A stretch of 64,000 bases of DNA, taken from an uncultured Aquimarina sp. GTDB lineage: Bacteria; Bacteroidota; Bacteroidia; Flavobacteriales; Flavobacteriaceae. How positions within the stretch are numbered: the first letter of the stretch is position 1; each line of letters begins with the position of its first letter. The DNA is taken from the NCBI GenBank assembly GCA_947498775.1, contig CANMLL010000014.1, forward strand, positions 1 through 64,000, given 5' to 3'. The position numbers and the translations under genes are program-made. The notes beneath the pieces are model-generated. The model had not been told where the DNA came from. It was given only the letters and a program-made list of their open reading frames with translations, and ran no database searches. Positions 44,124 to 53,092 of the stretch are shown in pieces.

Positions 44124-44311
44124 CTTTATACTGGGAAAGTATACAAATAAGATATAACTATATCAAAAAAATAATGAAACAGTATTAAGAAATTTTTAAA
44201 ATTACTTTATAAACGGAATTTTTTAAAATTTTTAATGTGAGAACGAAGTGGTTACACATGTTCTCAATTTTATGGATTATTGGTTGTAATTAATTACTAA
44301 AATTTAAACGT

Positions 44312-45247
44312 GTGAAAGGACCGTTATTTTACTCTAAGATACTTCTGTTTGGAGAATATGGTATTATTAAAGACTCAAAAGGACTTTCGATACCTTATAA
44401 CTTTTTTAAAGGTGCTTTAAAAGTTACTGAAACTCAAAATCAAGAAGCTATAAAATCAAATACCAACCTTAAGGAATTTGCAAAATATCTTGAGGGTATT
44501 CAGGATCAAGGTGTAGTAAAATTTGACTTCGAAAAACTGCATGCAGATATAGATTCCGGAATGTATTTTGATAGTAGTATACCCCAGGGATATGGTGTGG
44601 GAAGCAGTGGTGCTTTGGTTGCTGCGGTATATGACAAGTATGCTTATGATAAGATTACCGTGCTAGAAAATCTTACTCGAGATAAATTACTAAAACTTAA
44701 AGAGATTTTTGGATTGATGGAATCCTTTTTCCATGGTAGTAGTTCTGGTTTGGATCCGTTAAATAGTTATTTAAGCCTTCCGATTCTAATTAATTCTAAG
44801 GATAACATTGAGCCGGCCGGGATTCCCTCTCAAAGTGTAGAAAATAAAAAAGGAGCTGTTTTTTTACTAGACAGTGGTATTGTAGGAGAAACGGCACCTA
44901 TGGTAGGTATTTTTATGGAAAACATGAAGCAAGAAGGTTTCAGAAATATGCTTAAAAATCAATTTGTAAAATATACAGATGCTTGTGTTGATGACTTTCT
45001 AAAAGGCGACGTTAAATCCTTATTTTCAAATATAAAAGAGCTTTCTCATGTAGTTTTTGATAACTTCAAGCCAATGATACCAAAGCAATTTCATAGCCTA
45101 TGGAAAAAAGGAATTGAAACCAATGATTATTATCTTAAATTATGTGGCTCTGGAGGTGGAGGTTATATTTTAGGATTTACACAAGATTTTGATAAAGCGC
45201 AAGCGTCACTTAAAGATTATAAATTAGAGGTAGTTTACAATTTTTAA
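44312..45247 (+). CDS. mevalonate kinase-like GHMP kinase
   Basis: A 311-residue GHMP kinase: N-terminal ILLFGEYGIIKDSKG, ATP loop PQGYGVGSSGALVAAV, and the C-terminal LCGSGGGGYILGF. Next to mvaD, mevalonate kinase is the most likely role; phosphomevalonate kinase is possible. The start is a GTG at 44312. A 188-bp gap separates it from mvaD. Confidence 0.88.
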   Translation: MKGPLFYSKILLFGEYGIIKDSKGLSIPYNFFKGALKVTETQNQEAIKSNTNLKEFAKYLEGIQDQGVVKFDFEKLHADIDSGMYFDSSIPQGYGVGSSGALVAAVYDKYAYDKITVLENLTRDKLLKLKEIFGLMESFFHGSSSGLDPLNSYLSLPILINSKDNIEPAGIPSQSVENKKGAVFLLDSGIVGETAPMVGIFMENMKQEGFRNMLKNQFVKYTDACVDDFLKGDVKSLFSNIKELSHVVFDNFKPMIPKQFHSLWKKGIETNDYYLKLCGSGGGGYILGFTQDFDKAQASLKDYKLEVVYNF

Positions 45248-45258
45248 TAAGCATCCTT

Positions 45259-46167
45259 ATGCTTACTAGAAAAAACAAACTCATTCTGCTCAAATTATTG
45301 AGCCTATTTTCTGTTGTAAGAGGTTATAATATTCTAATTATCGTTCTTGCGCAATACCTTACTTCTATATTTATTTTGGCACCAAATATTAGGTTAAGAA
45401 ATGTTATTCTTGATCCAAATTTGTTTGTTATTGTATTGGCTTCTGCAGGGGTAATTGCCGGAGGATACATTATTAATAATTTCTATGATAGAGAGAAGGA
45501 CCTAATTAATAGGCCTCAAAAAACCATGCTCGACCGGTTGGTGAGTCAACAAACCAAGCTTACAGGGTACTTTGTTTTAAACTTCCTGTCGGTAGTACTT
45601 GCAAGTTATGTTTCTTTTAGAGCCGTTTTGTTTTTCTCGCTATACATTTTCGGAATTTGGTTCTATTCTCATAAGCTGAAGAAATATCCACTTATCGGTA
45701 ATATGGTTGCTTCCATACTGGCCATTACTCCTTTCTTTGCAGTATTTATCTATTACAAAAATTTTGATAAGGTTATTTTTGTACATGCGACTTTTTTGTT
45801 TTTAATGCTTATGATTAGAGAAATGACAAAGGATTTAGAGAATCTAAAAGGCGACATGGCGCAAAATTATAAAACTATCCCGGTAGTTTATGGAGAATTA
45901 GCTTCAAAACGAATTATGAGCACCTTGATTCTTGCTTCAGGAATTCCTATTTACCTACTTCTTACCCAGTACGAAATTGGACTTATGGATCTTTATTTTT
46001 ACGGATGTCTTATACTTCTTTTCTTGTTTTTAGTTGCACTATGGATGTCTGAAGCAAAAATACATTATTTGTGGTTGCATAATATTTTAAAGCTAATTAT
46101 TGTAGCAGGAACGTTAAGCATCATTCTTATTGATGTTAATATGATCTTGGATAGAATTCTCTGGTAA
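45259..46167 (+). CDS. UbiA-type prenyltransferase
   Basis: A 302-residue membrane protein with eight or nine membrane segments and both Asp-rich UbiA motifs: NNFYDREKDLINRP (about 75-88) and KDLENLKGD (about 191-199). It transfers an isoprenoid chain. In Bacteroidota this gene is often named geranylgeranylglycerol-phosphate geranylgeranyltransferase. It lies 11 bp after the kinase gene, which ties it to isoprenoid supply. Confidence 0.9.
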   Translation: MLTRKNKLILLKLLSLFSVVRGYNILIIVLAQYLTSIFILAPNIRLRNVILDPNLFVIVLASAGVIAGGYIINNFYDREKDLINRPQKTMLDRLVSQQTKLTGYFVLNFLSVVLASYVSFRAVLFFSLYIFGIWFYSHKLKKYPLIGNMVASILAITPFFAVFIYYKNFDKVIFVHATFLFLMLMIREMTKDLENLKGDMAQNYKTIPVVYGELASKRIMSTLILASGIPIYLLLTQYEIGLMDLYFYGCLILLFLFLVALWMSEAKIHYLWLHNILKLIIVAGTLSIILIDVNMILDRILW

Positions 46168-46174
46168 AAAAGAA

Positions 46175-46208
46175 GAGCAGCAATAAATACAAAGTATTAA
46201 TGCTGCTC
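46175..46208 (+). terminator. hairpin after the prenyltransferase gene
   Basis: GAGCAGCA / TGCTGCTC forms an 8-bp stem, extended by AATAAATAC / GTATTAAT pairing. A second hairpin (TGAAAGC / GCTTTCA, 46234-46258) follows. Both lie between convergent genes. Confidence 0.55.
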
Positions 46209-46283
46209 AAATCGTCTTATACCAATTCTGATGTGAAAGCCTATTTTTTTAGCTTTCAGACAAAAAGTTCAAATAACTTCAGA

Positions 46284-46634
46284 CTAAAGATCTTGTGGGT
46301 TTTTAATAATTAAGGTAAGATTGTATAACCTGTTTACATTCATTGTTTTTTCTTCTATAACCTTTTTGTAGTTAAGTCGTGATTTTATATAATCAACAAC
46401 AAGGTCTTTTTCTGAATCGACAGTTAATACTACAATCTCTCCATTTTTGTTTACTGTAAACTGGATATCTGCAGTAAGATTGTTTTTTTCAATCTTGATT
46501 TCTGGATCTTTTAATAGATCTGCAACTTCATTTCTAATTTCCTCTTCAGTTGCAATAGAGGGAGTATTGTTTGAAGCAAAAACTTGACCAACTCCTATTA
46601 CTAAAGCAAATACTAAGACAGTTAATTTTTTCAT
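46284..46634 (-). CDS. small secreted protein
   Basis: A 116-residue protein with a signal peptide (about 1-20, ending QVFA) and a domain IEKNNLTADIQFTVNKNGEI...DSEKDLVVDYIKSRLNYKKV. Its strand-helix pattern recalls the TonB-C-like modules found elsewhere in the window. Function unknown. A single gene. Confidence 0.75.
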   Translation of the reverse strand: MKKLTVLVFALVIGVGQVFASNNTPSIATEEEIRNEVADLLKDPEIKIEKNNLTADIQFTVNKNGEIVVLTVDSEKDLVVDYIKSRLNYKKVIEEKTMNVNRLYNLTLIIKNPQDL

Positions 46635-47079
46635 TTTTTTGTGTTTTAAAGATTTGAGTTTTAAAATGTTTGTTTACTTTAATTTTATAGTTCAAATGTA
46701 GTATCATAGGATTCATTATTTCTTTTTTTAGTTTTATCAGAATGTATTGCTATGATTACTTTTGGGTTAAAATGAATAGGTTTTAACGTAAATTAAACTT
46801 TGAATGAAACATACTTTTTATAGGTTTACTTTTTAAGAATAATTACAAAAATGATGTTGAGTTGATAAATCCTTAGGATTTGGATTAGATCATTGTAGAT
46901 TTTCATTTTTTTGATAGGTCTGAATGTTACCTAAATGTTATGTAACGATTTTTTTGGAATGTCTTTTTTGGATTTAAATATCTGAAAATCAGTTTTTTGA
47001 AAGTTAATTATTTGTTAACCAAAAGTTGTGGTTTTCCCAAAAACCTCTACTGTTTAAATTAAAAATTTAGTATTTTTAT
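46635..47079. other. 445-bp AT-rich gene-free stretch
   Basis: It lies between divergent genes and presumably holds their promoters. No repeat, RNA fold or frame stands out by eye. Confidence 0.5.
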
Positions 47080-48036
47080 ATGAAAGATCAACTACTTACT
47101 ATTGCGCTGGCACAGATTTCGCCGGTTTGGTTAGATAAAACGGCTACTCTTAAAAAAATTGAAAACTCAATTGCAGAGGCTGCGTATCAAAATGTAGAAC
47201 TCATTATTTTTGGAGAAGCACTCTTGCCGGGCTATCCATTCTGGATCTCGCTAACCGATGGAGCTCAATTTGATAGTAAATTGCAAAAAGAACTATATGC
47301 ACATTACGCTCAGAATGCTGTTGTCATAGAAAATGGAGATTTAGACCAAGTATGTGATCTAGCTGCAAAGCATAAAATTGCTATCTATTTGGGGATTATC
47401 GAGCGACCTACAGATCGAGGAGGTCATAGTTTGTATGCATCATTAGTGTATATCAATGAGATTGGAGAAATTAAATCGGTACACAGAAAGTTACAACCTA
47501 CCTACGAGGAACGACTTACCTGGTCGACAGGTGATGGTAATGGTTTGTTGGTACATCCATTGAAAGCGTTTACGGTTGGGGGATTAAATTGTTGGGAAAA
47601 CTGGATGCCTTTACCTAGAGCGGCGCTTTATGGGCAAGGAGAGAATTTACATATTGCGGTTTGGCCAGGGAATGACTATAATACCAAAGATATTACACGT
47701 TTTATCGCACGTGAATCTCGTTCTTATGTAGTTTCGGTTTCTAGTTTGATGAGAAAAGAAGATTTCCCTGCAAGTACGCCGCATCTTGAAGAAATAATTA
47801 AAAAATCTCCAGATGTTTTGGGTAATGGTGGTTCTTGCATTGCGGGACCTGATGGAGAATGGGTTCTTGAACCTGTATTAAATAAAGAAGGCCTTTTAAT
47901 AGCAATATTAGATTTTAATCGAGTGTTGCAAGAACGTCAGAATTTTGATCCGGTAGGACATTATTCTAGGCCTGATGTAACCCAATTGCACATAAATCGC
48001 AAACGGCAAAGTACGGTTTGGTTTGACGAAGAATAA
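47080..48036 (+). CDS. nitrilase-type carbon-nitrogen hydrolase
   Basis: A 318-residue CN-hydrolase with the catalytic triad Glu (IIFGEALLPGYP), Lys (VHRKLQPTYEER) and Cys (GGLNCWENWMPL). CWENWMPL is characteristic of true nitrilases and of cyanide hydratase/dihydratase relatives. It would turn a nitrile into an acid plus ammonia; the substrate is unknown. A single cytoplasmic enzyme. Confidence 0.92.
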   Translation: MKDQLLTIALAQISPVWLDKTATLKKIENSIAEAAYQNVELIIFGEALLPGYPFWISLTDGAQFDSKLQKELYAHYAQNAVVIENGDLDQVCDLAAKHKIAIYLGIIERPTDRGGHSLYASLVYINEIGEIKSVHRKLQPTYEERLTWSTGDGNGLLVHPLKAFTVGGLNCWENWMPLPRAALYGQGENLHIAVWPGNDYNTKDITRFIARESRSYVVSVSSLMRKEDFPASTPHLEEIIKKSPDVLGNGGSCIAGPDGEWVLEPVLNKEGLLIAILDFNRVLQERQNFDPVGHYSRPDVTQLHINRKRQSTVWFDEE

Positions 48037-48061
48037 ATGTTAAACCTATGTAGTAATCAAC

Positions 48062-48069
48062 TATCTTTG
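48062..48069 (+). promoter_or_regulatory. probable -7 box
   Basis: TATCTTTG fits TAnnTTTG and lies 15 bp upstream of the pseudouridine synthase start. No clear -33 TTG is seen. Confidence 0.4.
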
Positions 48070-48084
48070 CAAAAAATTTAAGAT

Positions 48085-48921
48085 ATGAGTCGTGGAGATA
48101 ATTCTAGAGGAGGAAAAAATACCGGAAGACAAGGGAAATCTAAAGTTAAATCAGCTGGCCGAAGTTTTACTCCTGTAAAAAAGGTTCATAGTAGCCCTAA
48201 AAAAATTTCAAACTCAGACGAAATACGACTTAATAAATTCGTAGCTAACTCGGGAGTATGTTCTCGTCGAGAAGCCGACTTGTATATCCAAACCGGTAGC
48301 GTTTGGGTAAACGGAAAACCGATTACAGAGATGGGTTATAAAGTGAAATTAACCGATGAGGTAAAGTTTGACGGCAGACTCATTACACCAGAAAAGAAAG
48401 AATACATTCTTCTTAATAAACCCAAAGGATTTGTAACTACAACTAGCCCAGAGAAAACAAAAACCGTAATGCAATTGGTGGCAAATGCTTCTAAAGTAAG
48501 GTTGAAACCAGTAGGGCGATTAGAACGTAATACTACCGGATTAATGTTATTCACAAATGATGTTGATCTCGAGAAAAAGTTAACCCACCATAAAAGTGGG
48601 ATTCGTAAAATTTTTCACGTAGAATTAGATCGCAATCTGAAATTTGAAGATATCGAAAAGATCAAAAAAGGAATCAAACTTCAAGAAGGGTTCATTCAGG
48701 TTGATGATATCTCTTATATCGAAGGTGCTTCGAAAAATGAAATAGGAGTGCAATTACAATCTTCAAAAAATAATATTATCCAAAAGCTTTTTGAACACCT
48801 TAATTATAATGTAATCAAATCGGATCGTGTGATTTTTGGAGGATTAACAAAAAAAGACTTACCACGTGGCCATTGGCGTAAACTTACCGAGCAAGAGGTA
48901 ATTAATCTGAAGATGATGTAG
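48085..48921 (+). CDS. RsuA/RluB-family pseudouridine synthase with an altered catalytic residue
   Basis: A 278-residue protein: a basic N-terminal tail (1-45), an S4 RNA-binding domain (IRLNKFVANSGVCSRREADL) and the pseudouridine synthase domain (YILLNKPKGFVTTTS). The catalytic motif, normally GRLDxxTxGL, reads GRLERNTTGLML here (codon GAA). The nucleophilic Asp is thus replaced by Glu. It may be inactive as a synthase, act only in rRNA binding, or represent a tolerated variant. The 3' end overlaps the convergent glycosyltransferase gene by 20 bp. Confidence 0.9.
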   Translation: MSRGDNSRGGKNTGRQGKSKVKSAGRSFTPVKKVHSSPKKISNSDEIRLNKFVANSGVCSRREADLYIQTGSVWVNGKPITEMGYKVKLTDEVKFDGRLITPEKKEYILLNKPKGFVTTTSPEKTKTVMQLVANASKVRLKPVGRLERNTTGLMLFTNDVDLEKKLTHHKSGIRKIFHVELDRNLKFEDIEKIKKGIKLQEGFIQVDDISYIEGASKNEIGVQLQSSKNNIIQKLFEHLNYNVIKSDRVIFGGLTKKDLPRGHWRKLTEQEVINLKMM

Positions 48922-50299
48922 AAATCGTTTTAGAAGCTTTAGTGTTTTTATAAATCTCGACGCCTAAAACAACAAACATAGTTACATATTCCAACCCCAC
49001 CATCCACAGGTTTTCTTTAAAATCTGGATGTAGATATGCCGTATAGCTTAAAATCACAACAAACGACCAAACAATAGGAAATTTGTAATTCGTAAATACA
49101 CAAAGTGATAAGGGCACAGCAATATACCAGGGATGTACCGTAGTCGATAAAAAATAATAGGCGCAAATACCAAGAACCATTGCAGTAATTAGTTGTGGTG
49201 TAGTTCTGTTTTTTCTAAGGAAGGTTAATACTAAAAGAATAGTAATCGTTATCATTGGTAAAATCTTACCAGCAGTTTCAATAACATTCCACCCCATGAT
49301 TTGATATCCTATCCAGCGAATGATAAAGAAAATACTGGCATTAAACTCAAAAGTTTGAAACCAAAGGGTAATAGTTCTTTTGAAATTATGTAAAAACTCT
49401 CCTGATAAAAAAGGAGCAAAAGTTAGAAAAACAGTAAATATTATAACAGTATAGAAACCTACTAGTTTTGGTAATCCTGATGTGAGGCTAAGCCTATCAA
49501 AGCCTTTTCTTTTGCCTATTACAAACTTTTGAAAGAACAGCGGTAAAAACAGTAGTGGGATCAATTTTACTGAAACCGACAGCGCCAGAACCACTGCTGC
49601 CCAATACCAGTATCCTTTATGCAGTAAATACAATGACCATATAATAAAAAAGACCATTACGGCTTCAAAATGAAGGTTTCCGGTAAGTTCTATAATAATA
49701 AAAGGATTCAGGATATACCAAAAGATCTGTTTTTCGGGTAGGTTGAGTTCTTTCAACAACTTCTTTCCGAAGAAAAAAGTACCTATATCAGCCAAAATAA
49801 TAAGAACTCTAAATACCATGGCAGAACCCAGAATGCTCTTACTCGCAAATACTGCTGAAATAAAATAACACAACTGACTTATAGGAGGGTAATTGGTATA
49901 GTGACTTCCATTTAATTCTCCCATACCAGTATACAATTCCTGTGCTTGGGCAATAGGAGCATTGCCTTGTGCTACCCAAACCTCGGGTAAAGATAAGTAT
50001 GGGTTAAATCCTTCTAGCAACATTCGGCCATCCCAGATAAAACGATAAAAATCCTGCGATAAATTGGGGATGGCAAACAAAAACGTAATTCTAAACAATA
50101 ATCCACCAACTGCAAGAAGTTTCCAGTTATTTGGGGTTAATTGAATTAGTTTGTAGGATATAAGAAACAATACCCCCCAAAGGGTGATCATCTTTGTAAA
50201 ATCGGTACGTTCTAGTTGGTAGGCAAAACTCCAATAAAAAAGAATACCAATAAAAATGAAGAGTATGGAAAATCTATGATATTTCCATTGTGTTAACAT
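48902..50299 (-). CDS. membrane mannosyltransferase-like protein (GT87-type)
   Basis: A 465-residue protein with about eleven membrane segments. An extracytoplasmic loop after the second or third contains RFIWDGRMLLEGFNPYL, the Asp-containing signature of polyprenyl-phosphate-dependent GT-C enzymes. It probably adds sugars from a lipid carrier. It is the last gene of a minus-strand operon with two GT2 enzymes, the first of which could make that carrier. Confidence 0.85.
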   Translation of the reverse strand: MLTQWKYHRFSILFIFIGILFYWSFAYQLERTDFTKMITLWGVLFLISYKLIQLTPNNWKLLAVGGLLFRITFLFAIPNLSQDFYRFIWDGRMLLEGFNPYLSLPEVWVAQGNAPIAQAQELYTGMGELNGSHYTNYPPISQLCYFISAVFASKSILGSAMVFRVLIILADIGTFFFGKKLLKELNLPEKQIFWYILNPFIIIELTGNLHFEAVMVFFIIWSLYLLHKGYWYWAAVVLALSVSVKLIPLLFLPLFFQKFVIGKRKGFDRLSLTSGLPKLVGFYTVIIFTVFLTFAPFLSGEFLHNFKRTITLWFQTFEFNASIFFIIRWIGYQIMGWNVIETAGKILPMITITILLVLTFLRKNRTTPQLITAMVLGICAYYFLSTTVHPWYIAVPLSLCVFTNYKFPIVWSFVVILSYTAYLHPDFKENLWMVGLEYVTMFVVLGVEIYKNTKASKTISTSSSD

Positions 50300-51771
50300 T
50301 ACAGTTTGGAAGTAACCGATTTAAAGAATACAAAACCAAATCCTAAGAAAAGCATGATATGGAACAAGAACAACCCAAAATCCTGAAGTACAAATGCACT
50401 ATATAAGGCAAAACCAAAGTATCCCATTAACAGGGCTTCAATAATTGTATTTCCAGAAATATTTTTACTAACATACTTGTTTCCCTTCCAGGAATCCTTT
50501 AAGGTATTAATATTGAATTTTGGTGTACGTACAAATTCACTTTTCTTTCCGAAATGGCCTTCTAACACTGCCATAGAATTATGAACAGAGAATCCCATAG
50601 CGATAGAGAAAAAAGTAAAGAACATTTTGATATATTCCATGAATTTCCAGAATCCTTTACCATGTATTTTCTTGAAAGTGTGCCAATAGCAAAAGAAAAA
50701 TATAACAGTACTTAATGCAAAAAATGCAATTACATTAAAATACCAACTAAACATTGGGTTACTATTCTTAATATACATCACAGGTACACTTAGTACTGCG
50801 ACCAACAATACCAGTAAGAACATACTGCTGTTTAATAGGTGAAAGAAACTATGAAATTTGGTTTTAAAAGGAACTGTCTTGTCCCTAAGTAATTTCCAGT
50901 ATAGTTTCTGAAAATTTTCGGCAGCACCTTTGTTCCATCTAAATTGTTGAGAACGTGCGGCACTAATCACTACTGGTAATTCTGCAGGAGTTTCTACCTC
51001 TTCAAGGTACTTAAATTTCCATTTTTTGAGTTGTGCGCGGTAGCTTAGGTCAAGATCTTCGGTCAAGGTATCTCCTTGCCAGTTTCCAGCATCTTCGATA
51101 CATGTTTTTCTCCAAACACCAGCAGTGCCGTTAAAATTAATGAAGTGATCTTTATAGTTACGACCTACCTGTTCCATAGTAAAATGGAAATCCAGGGCAA
51201 ATGCCTGAATTTTAGTCAACATCGAATAATCTCTATTGATATGCCCCCAACGTGTTTGAACGACCCCTATGTTTTCATCCTTAAAATAGGGAATGGTTTG
51301 CGTTAACCATTGTTTGCCAGGAAGAAAATCAGCATCAAAAATAGCTATATAATCTCCTTTAGCAATTTTTAGTCCTTCTTTTAAAGCACCTGCCTTAAAA
51401 CCCGTTCTGTCATCACGACGAATATGCTTAATATCCAGTCCGGTTTCTTGAAGTTTCTCTATATGCTCTGCAGTTGCAATAACAGACTCGTCTGTAGAAT
51501 CGTCTAGCACCTGTATTTCGAGTTTATCTTTGGGGTAATCCAGTTCTGCAATGTTATCTAGTAAACGATCCATTACATATAGTTCATTAAAAACTGGTAA
51601 CTGCACTGTTACATGAGGAATCTCTTCTTGTTTTGAAAAATCAAAAGTAGGTGAATTGTCGGGTTGCTTTCGGGATTTCAGATAATTAACAAGCAGATTC
51701 AGTTGGGCCAGACTATATAAAAATATAATCAGCAGGGCCAATGTGTAGGTTATGATGATAGCAATATCCAT
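50299..51771 (-). CDS. processive-type GT2 glycosyltransferase (cellulose synthase-like)
   Basis: A 490-residue membrane enzyme: one N-terminal and about four C-terminal membrane helices around a GT2 domain with VLDDSTDES, FDADFLPG (DxD-like), the TEDLDLSYR acid motif and QQFRW. This set is that of cellulose synthase/glucomannan synthase-like enzymes. It overlaps the neighbouring gene on each side by one base. Confidence 0.92.
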   Translation of the reverse strand: MDIAIIITYTLALLIIFLYSLAQLNLLVNYLKSRKQPDNSPTFDFSKQEEIPHVTVQLPVFNELYVMDRLLDNIAELDYPKDKLEIQVLDDSTDESVIATAEHIEKLQETGLDIKHIRRDDRTGFKAGALKEGLKIAKGDYIAIFDADFLPGKQWLTQTIPYFKDENIGVVQTRWGHINRDYSMLTKIQAFALDFHFTMEQVGRNYKDHFINFNGTAGVWRKTCIEDAGNWQGDTLTEDLDLSYRAQLKKWKFKYLEEVETPAELPVVISAARSQQFRWNKGAAENFQKLYWKLLRDKTVPFKTKFHSFFHLLNSSMFLLVLLVAVLSVPVMYIKNSNPMFSWYFNVIAFFALSTVIFFFCYWHTFKKIHGKGFWKFMEYIKMFFTFFSIAMGFSVHNSMAVLEGHFGKKSEFVRTPKFNINTLKDSWKGNKYVSKNISGNTIIEALLMGYFGFALYSAFVLQDFGLFLFHIMLFLGFGFVFFKSVTSKL

Positions 51772-52463
51772 TATGAAAAGCTATATTTAAAAATCCAACT
51801 TAAAATCTTAATGCCTGCAAATATAGCACCTTTTATGGTTCCTGAAACTTTTGAGACACCAATTCTCTTTTTGTAATGCACAGGAACTTCGGTATAACTA
51901 TAACGTTTCTTTAACACTTTCAACTGCATTTCAACCGTCCAGCCATAGGTTTTATCAACCATTCCCAAGGATAGTAGTTTGTCATATTTGATTGCTCTAA
52001 AGGGGCCTAGATCTGTAAATTTGGCAGCAAAAAAAAGTTTCATCAAGCTGGTAGCTAACCAATTTCCGAAGATTTGCGGGGATGTCATTGACCCAGATTC
52101 TCTTAATTCTTTTACTCTTGATCCAATTACCATATCAATATCGTGATCCAAAATTGGGGCCACGATCTTGGCAAGCTCAGCTGGGTAATCACTATAATCT
52201 CCATCTAGAAATACTATGATATTGGGTTTTGGATCGCTAGAAGCGACATAATCTATACCTTTTAAACAAGCATATCCATATCCCTTTCTGGGCTCTTGCA
52301 GTACCGTTGCACCTGCATTTTTTGCCACAGTTTCTGTAGCGTCTGTAGAATTATTACTCACCACGATAACCTCTGATACCATGTCTGGTATTTCTTTGAT
52401 CACATGTGCAATAGAATCTTCTTCGTTAAAAGCAGGTATGATAACTTTTATTGTTGGAGGCAT
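51771..52463 (-). CDS. GT2 glycosyltransferase, dolichyl-phosphate mannose synthase-like
   Basis: A 230-residue GT2 enzyme with IPAFNEEDSIAHVI at the N terminus, FLDGDYSDYPAEL (DxD-type metal site) and a short C-terminal hydrophobic tail. This type charges a polyprenyl phosphate with a sugar, the probable donor for the GT-C-type enzyme at the operon end. It overlaps the next gene by one base. Confidence 0.9.
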   Translation of the reverse strand: MPPTIKVIIPAFNEEDSIAHVIKEIPDMVSEVIVVSNNSTDATETVAKNAGATVLQEPRKGYGYACLKGIDYVASSDPKPNIIVFLDGDYSDYPAELAKIVAPILDHDIDMVIGSRVKELRESGSMTSPQIFGNWLATSLMKLFFAAKFTDLGPFRAIKYDKLLSLGMVDKTYGWTVEMQLKVLKKRYSYTEVPVHYKKRIGVSKVSGTIKGAIFAGIKILSWIFKYSFS

Positions 52464-52955
52464 TTATAGAGAAGTATTAGGATTATCTCTTTTAAAGCTA
52501 AAAATATCGGTCCATTCACCGGTTTTTCTATCGTTACTATATCGTTCGGCTTTAAAAAGCTTATTGTTTCTATACAACAAGCTGTATCCTTCTTTTTTAT
52601 TGTTTTTATATTGATACTTACGGGTTATTTTGGCTGCAATATCGTAAATAATCCACCATTTTTCGGCTTTATTGTTTATAAAATGCCCTTCTTTAAGTAA
52701 TTCACCCTGGTTTGAGTAGAAGTGCCAATACCCATTCTTTTTATTGTTTTCGAAATGTCCTTCTTTTGAAACCTTACCATTGTTATGATAAAAATACCAG
52801 AAATCCACTTTAGCTTCTCCTGATTTCCAGCCTTCTGATTTTAGTTTTCCACTCGAGTAATACTCATGATGATATTTTTTTTGAGAAAAAGATAGATTTA
52901 CTGAAAAAAGGAGTATTAGTGCAGCAATAAATATTTTCTGAATCATAATGGTCAC
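52464..52955 (-). CDS. secreted MORN/YwqK-type repeat protein
   Basis: A 163-residue protein with a signal peptide (about 1-24) and at least four repeats of the YYxxGKLKxEGxxxxxxKxGxWxxY type (for example NNGKVSKEGHFENNKKNGYW). Such proteins are often labelled YwqK-family antitoxin, but nothing here suggests a toxin partner. It is the first gene of the glycosyltransferase operon, so a cell-envelope role is more likely. Confidence 0.85.
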   Translation of the reverse strand: MTIMIQKIFIAALILLFSVNLSFSQKKYHHEYYSSGKLKSEGWKSGEAKVDFWYFYHNNGKVSKEGHFENNKKNGYWHFYSNQGELLKEGHFINNKAEKWWIIYDIAAKITRKYQYKNNKKEGYSLLYRNNKLFKAERYSNDRKTGEWTDIFSFKRDNPNTSL

Positions 52956-53020
52956 TTTATATGCTGTCTTAGACGAAATTGATTCATGATACTAACAAAG
53001 TTTATTAACGGTACGACATA

Positions 53021-53062
53021 AAAAAAGCACTTTATTCTTTATCAGAAAGAATAGGGTGCTTA
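53021..53062 (-). terminator. terminator after the polyferredoxin gene
   Basis: AAGCACTTTATTCTTT and AAAGAATAGGGTGCTT pair into a long stem with mismatches, followed on the minus strand by a run of T (53020-53026 complement). It lies 30 bp beyond the stop at 53093. Confidence 0.8.
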
Positions 53063-53092
53063 TCATTTTTTTTGTGTTCTGAGTTTTTATTA

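Noticed and set aside
52464..52955. Toxin-antitoxin antitoxin (YwqK label)
   Set aside because: It is a secreted MORN-type repeat protein at the head of a glycosyltransferase operon, with no toxin gene beside it.
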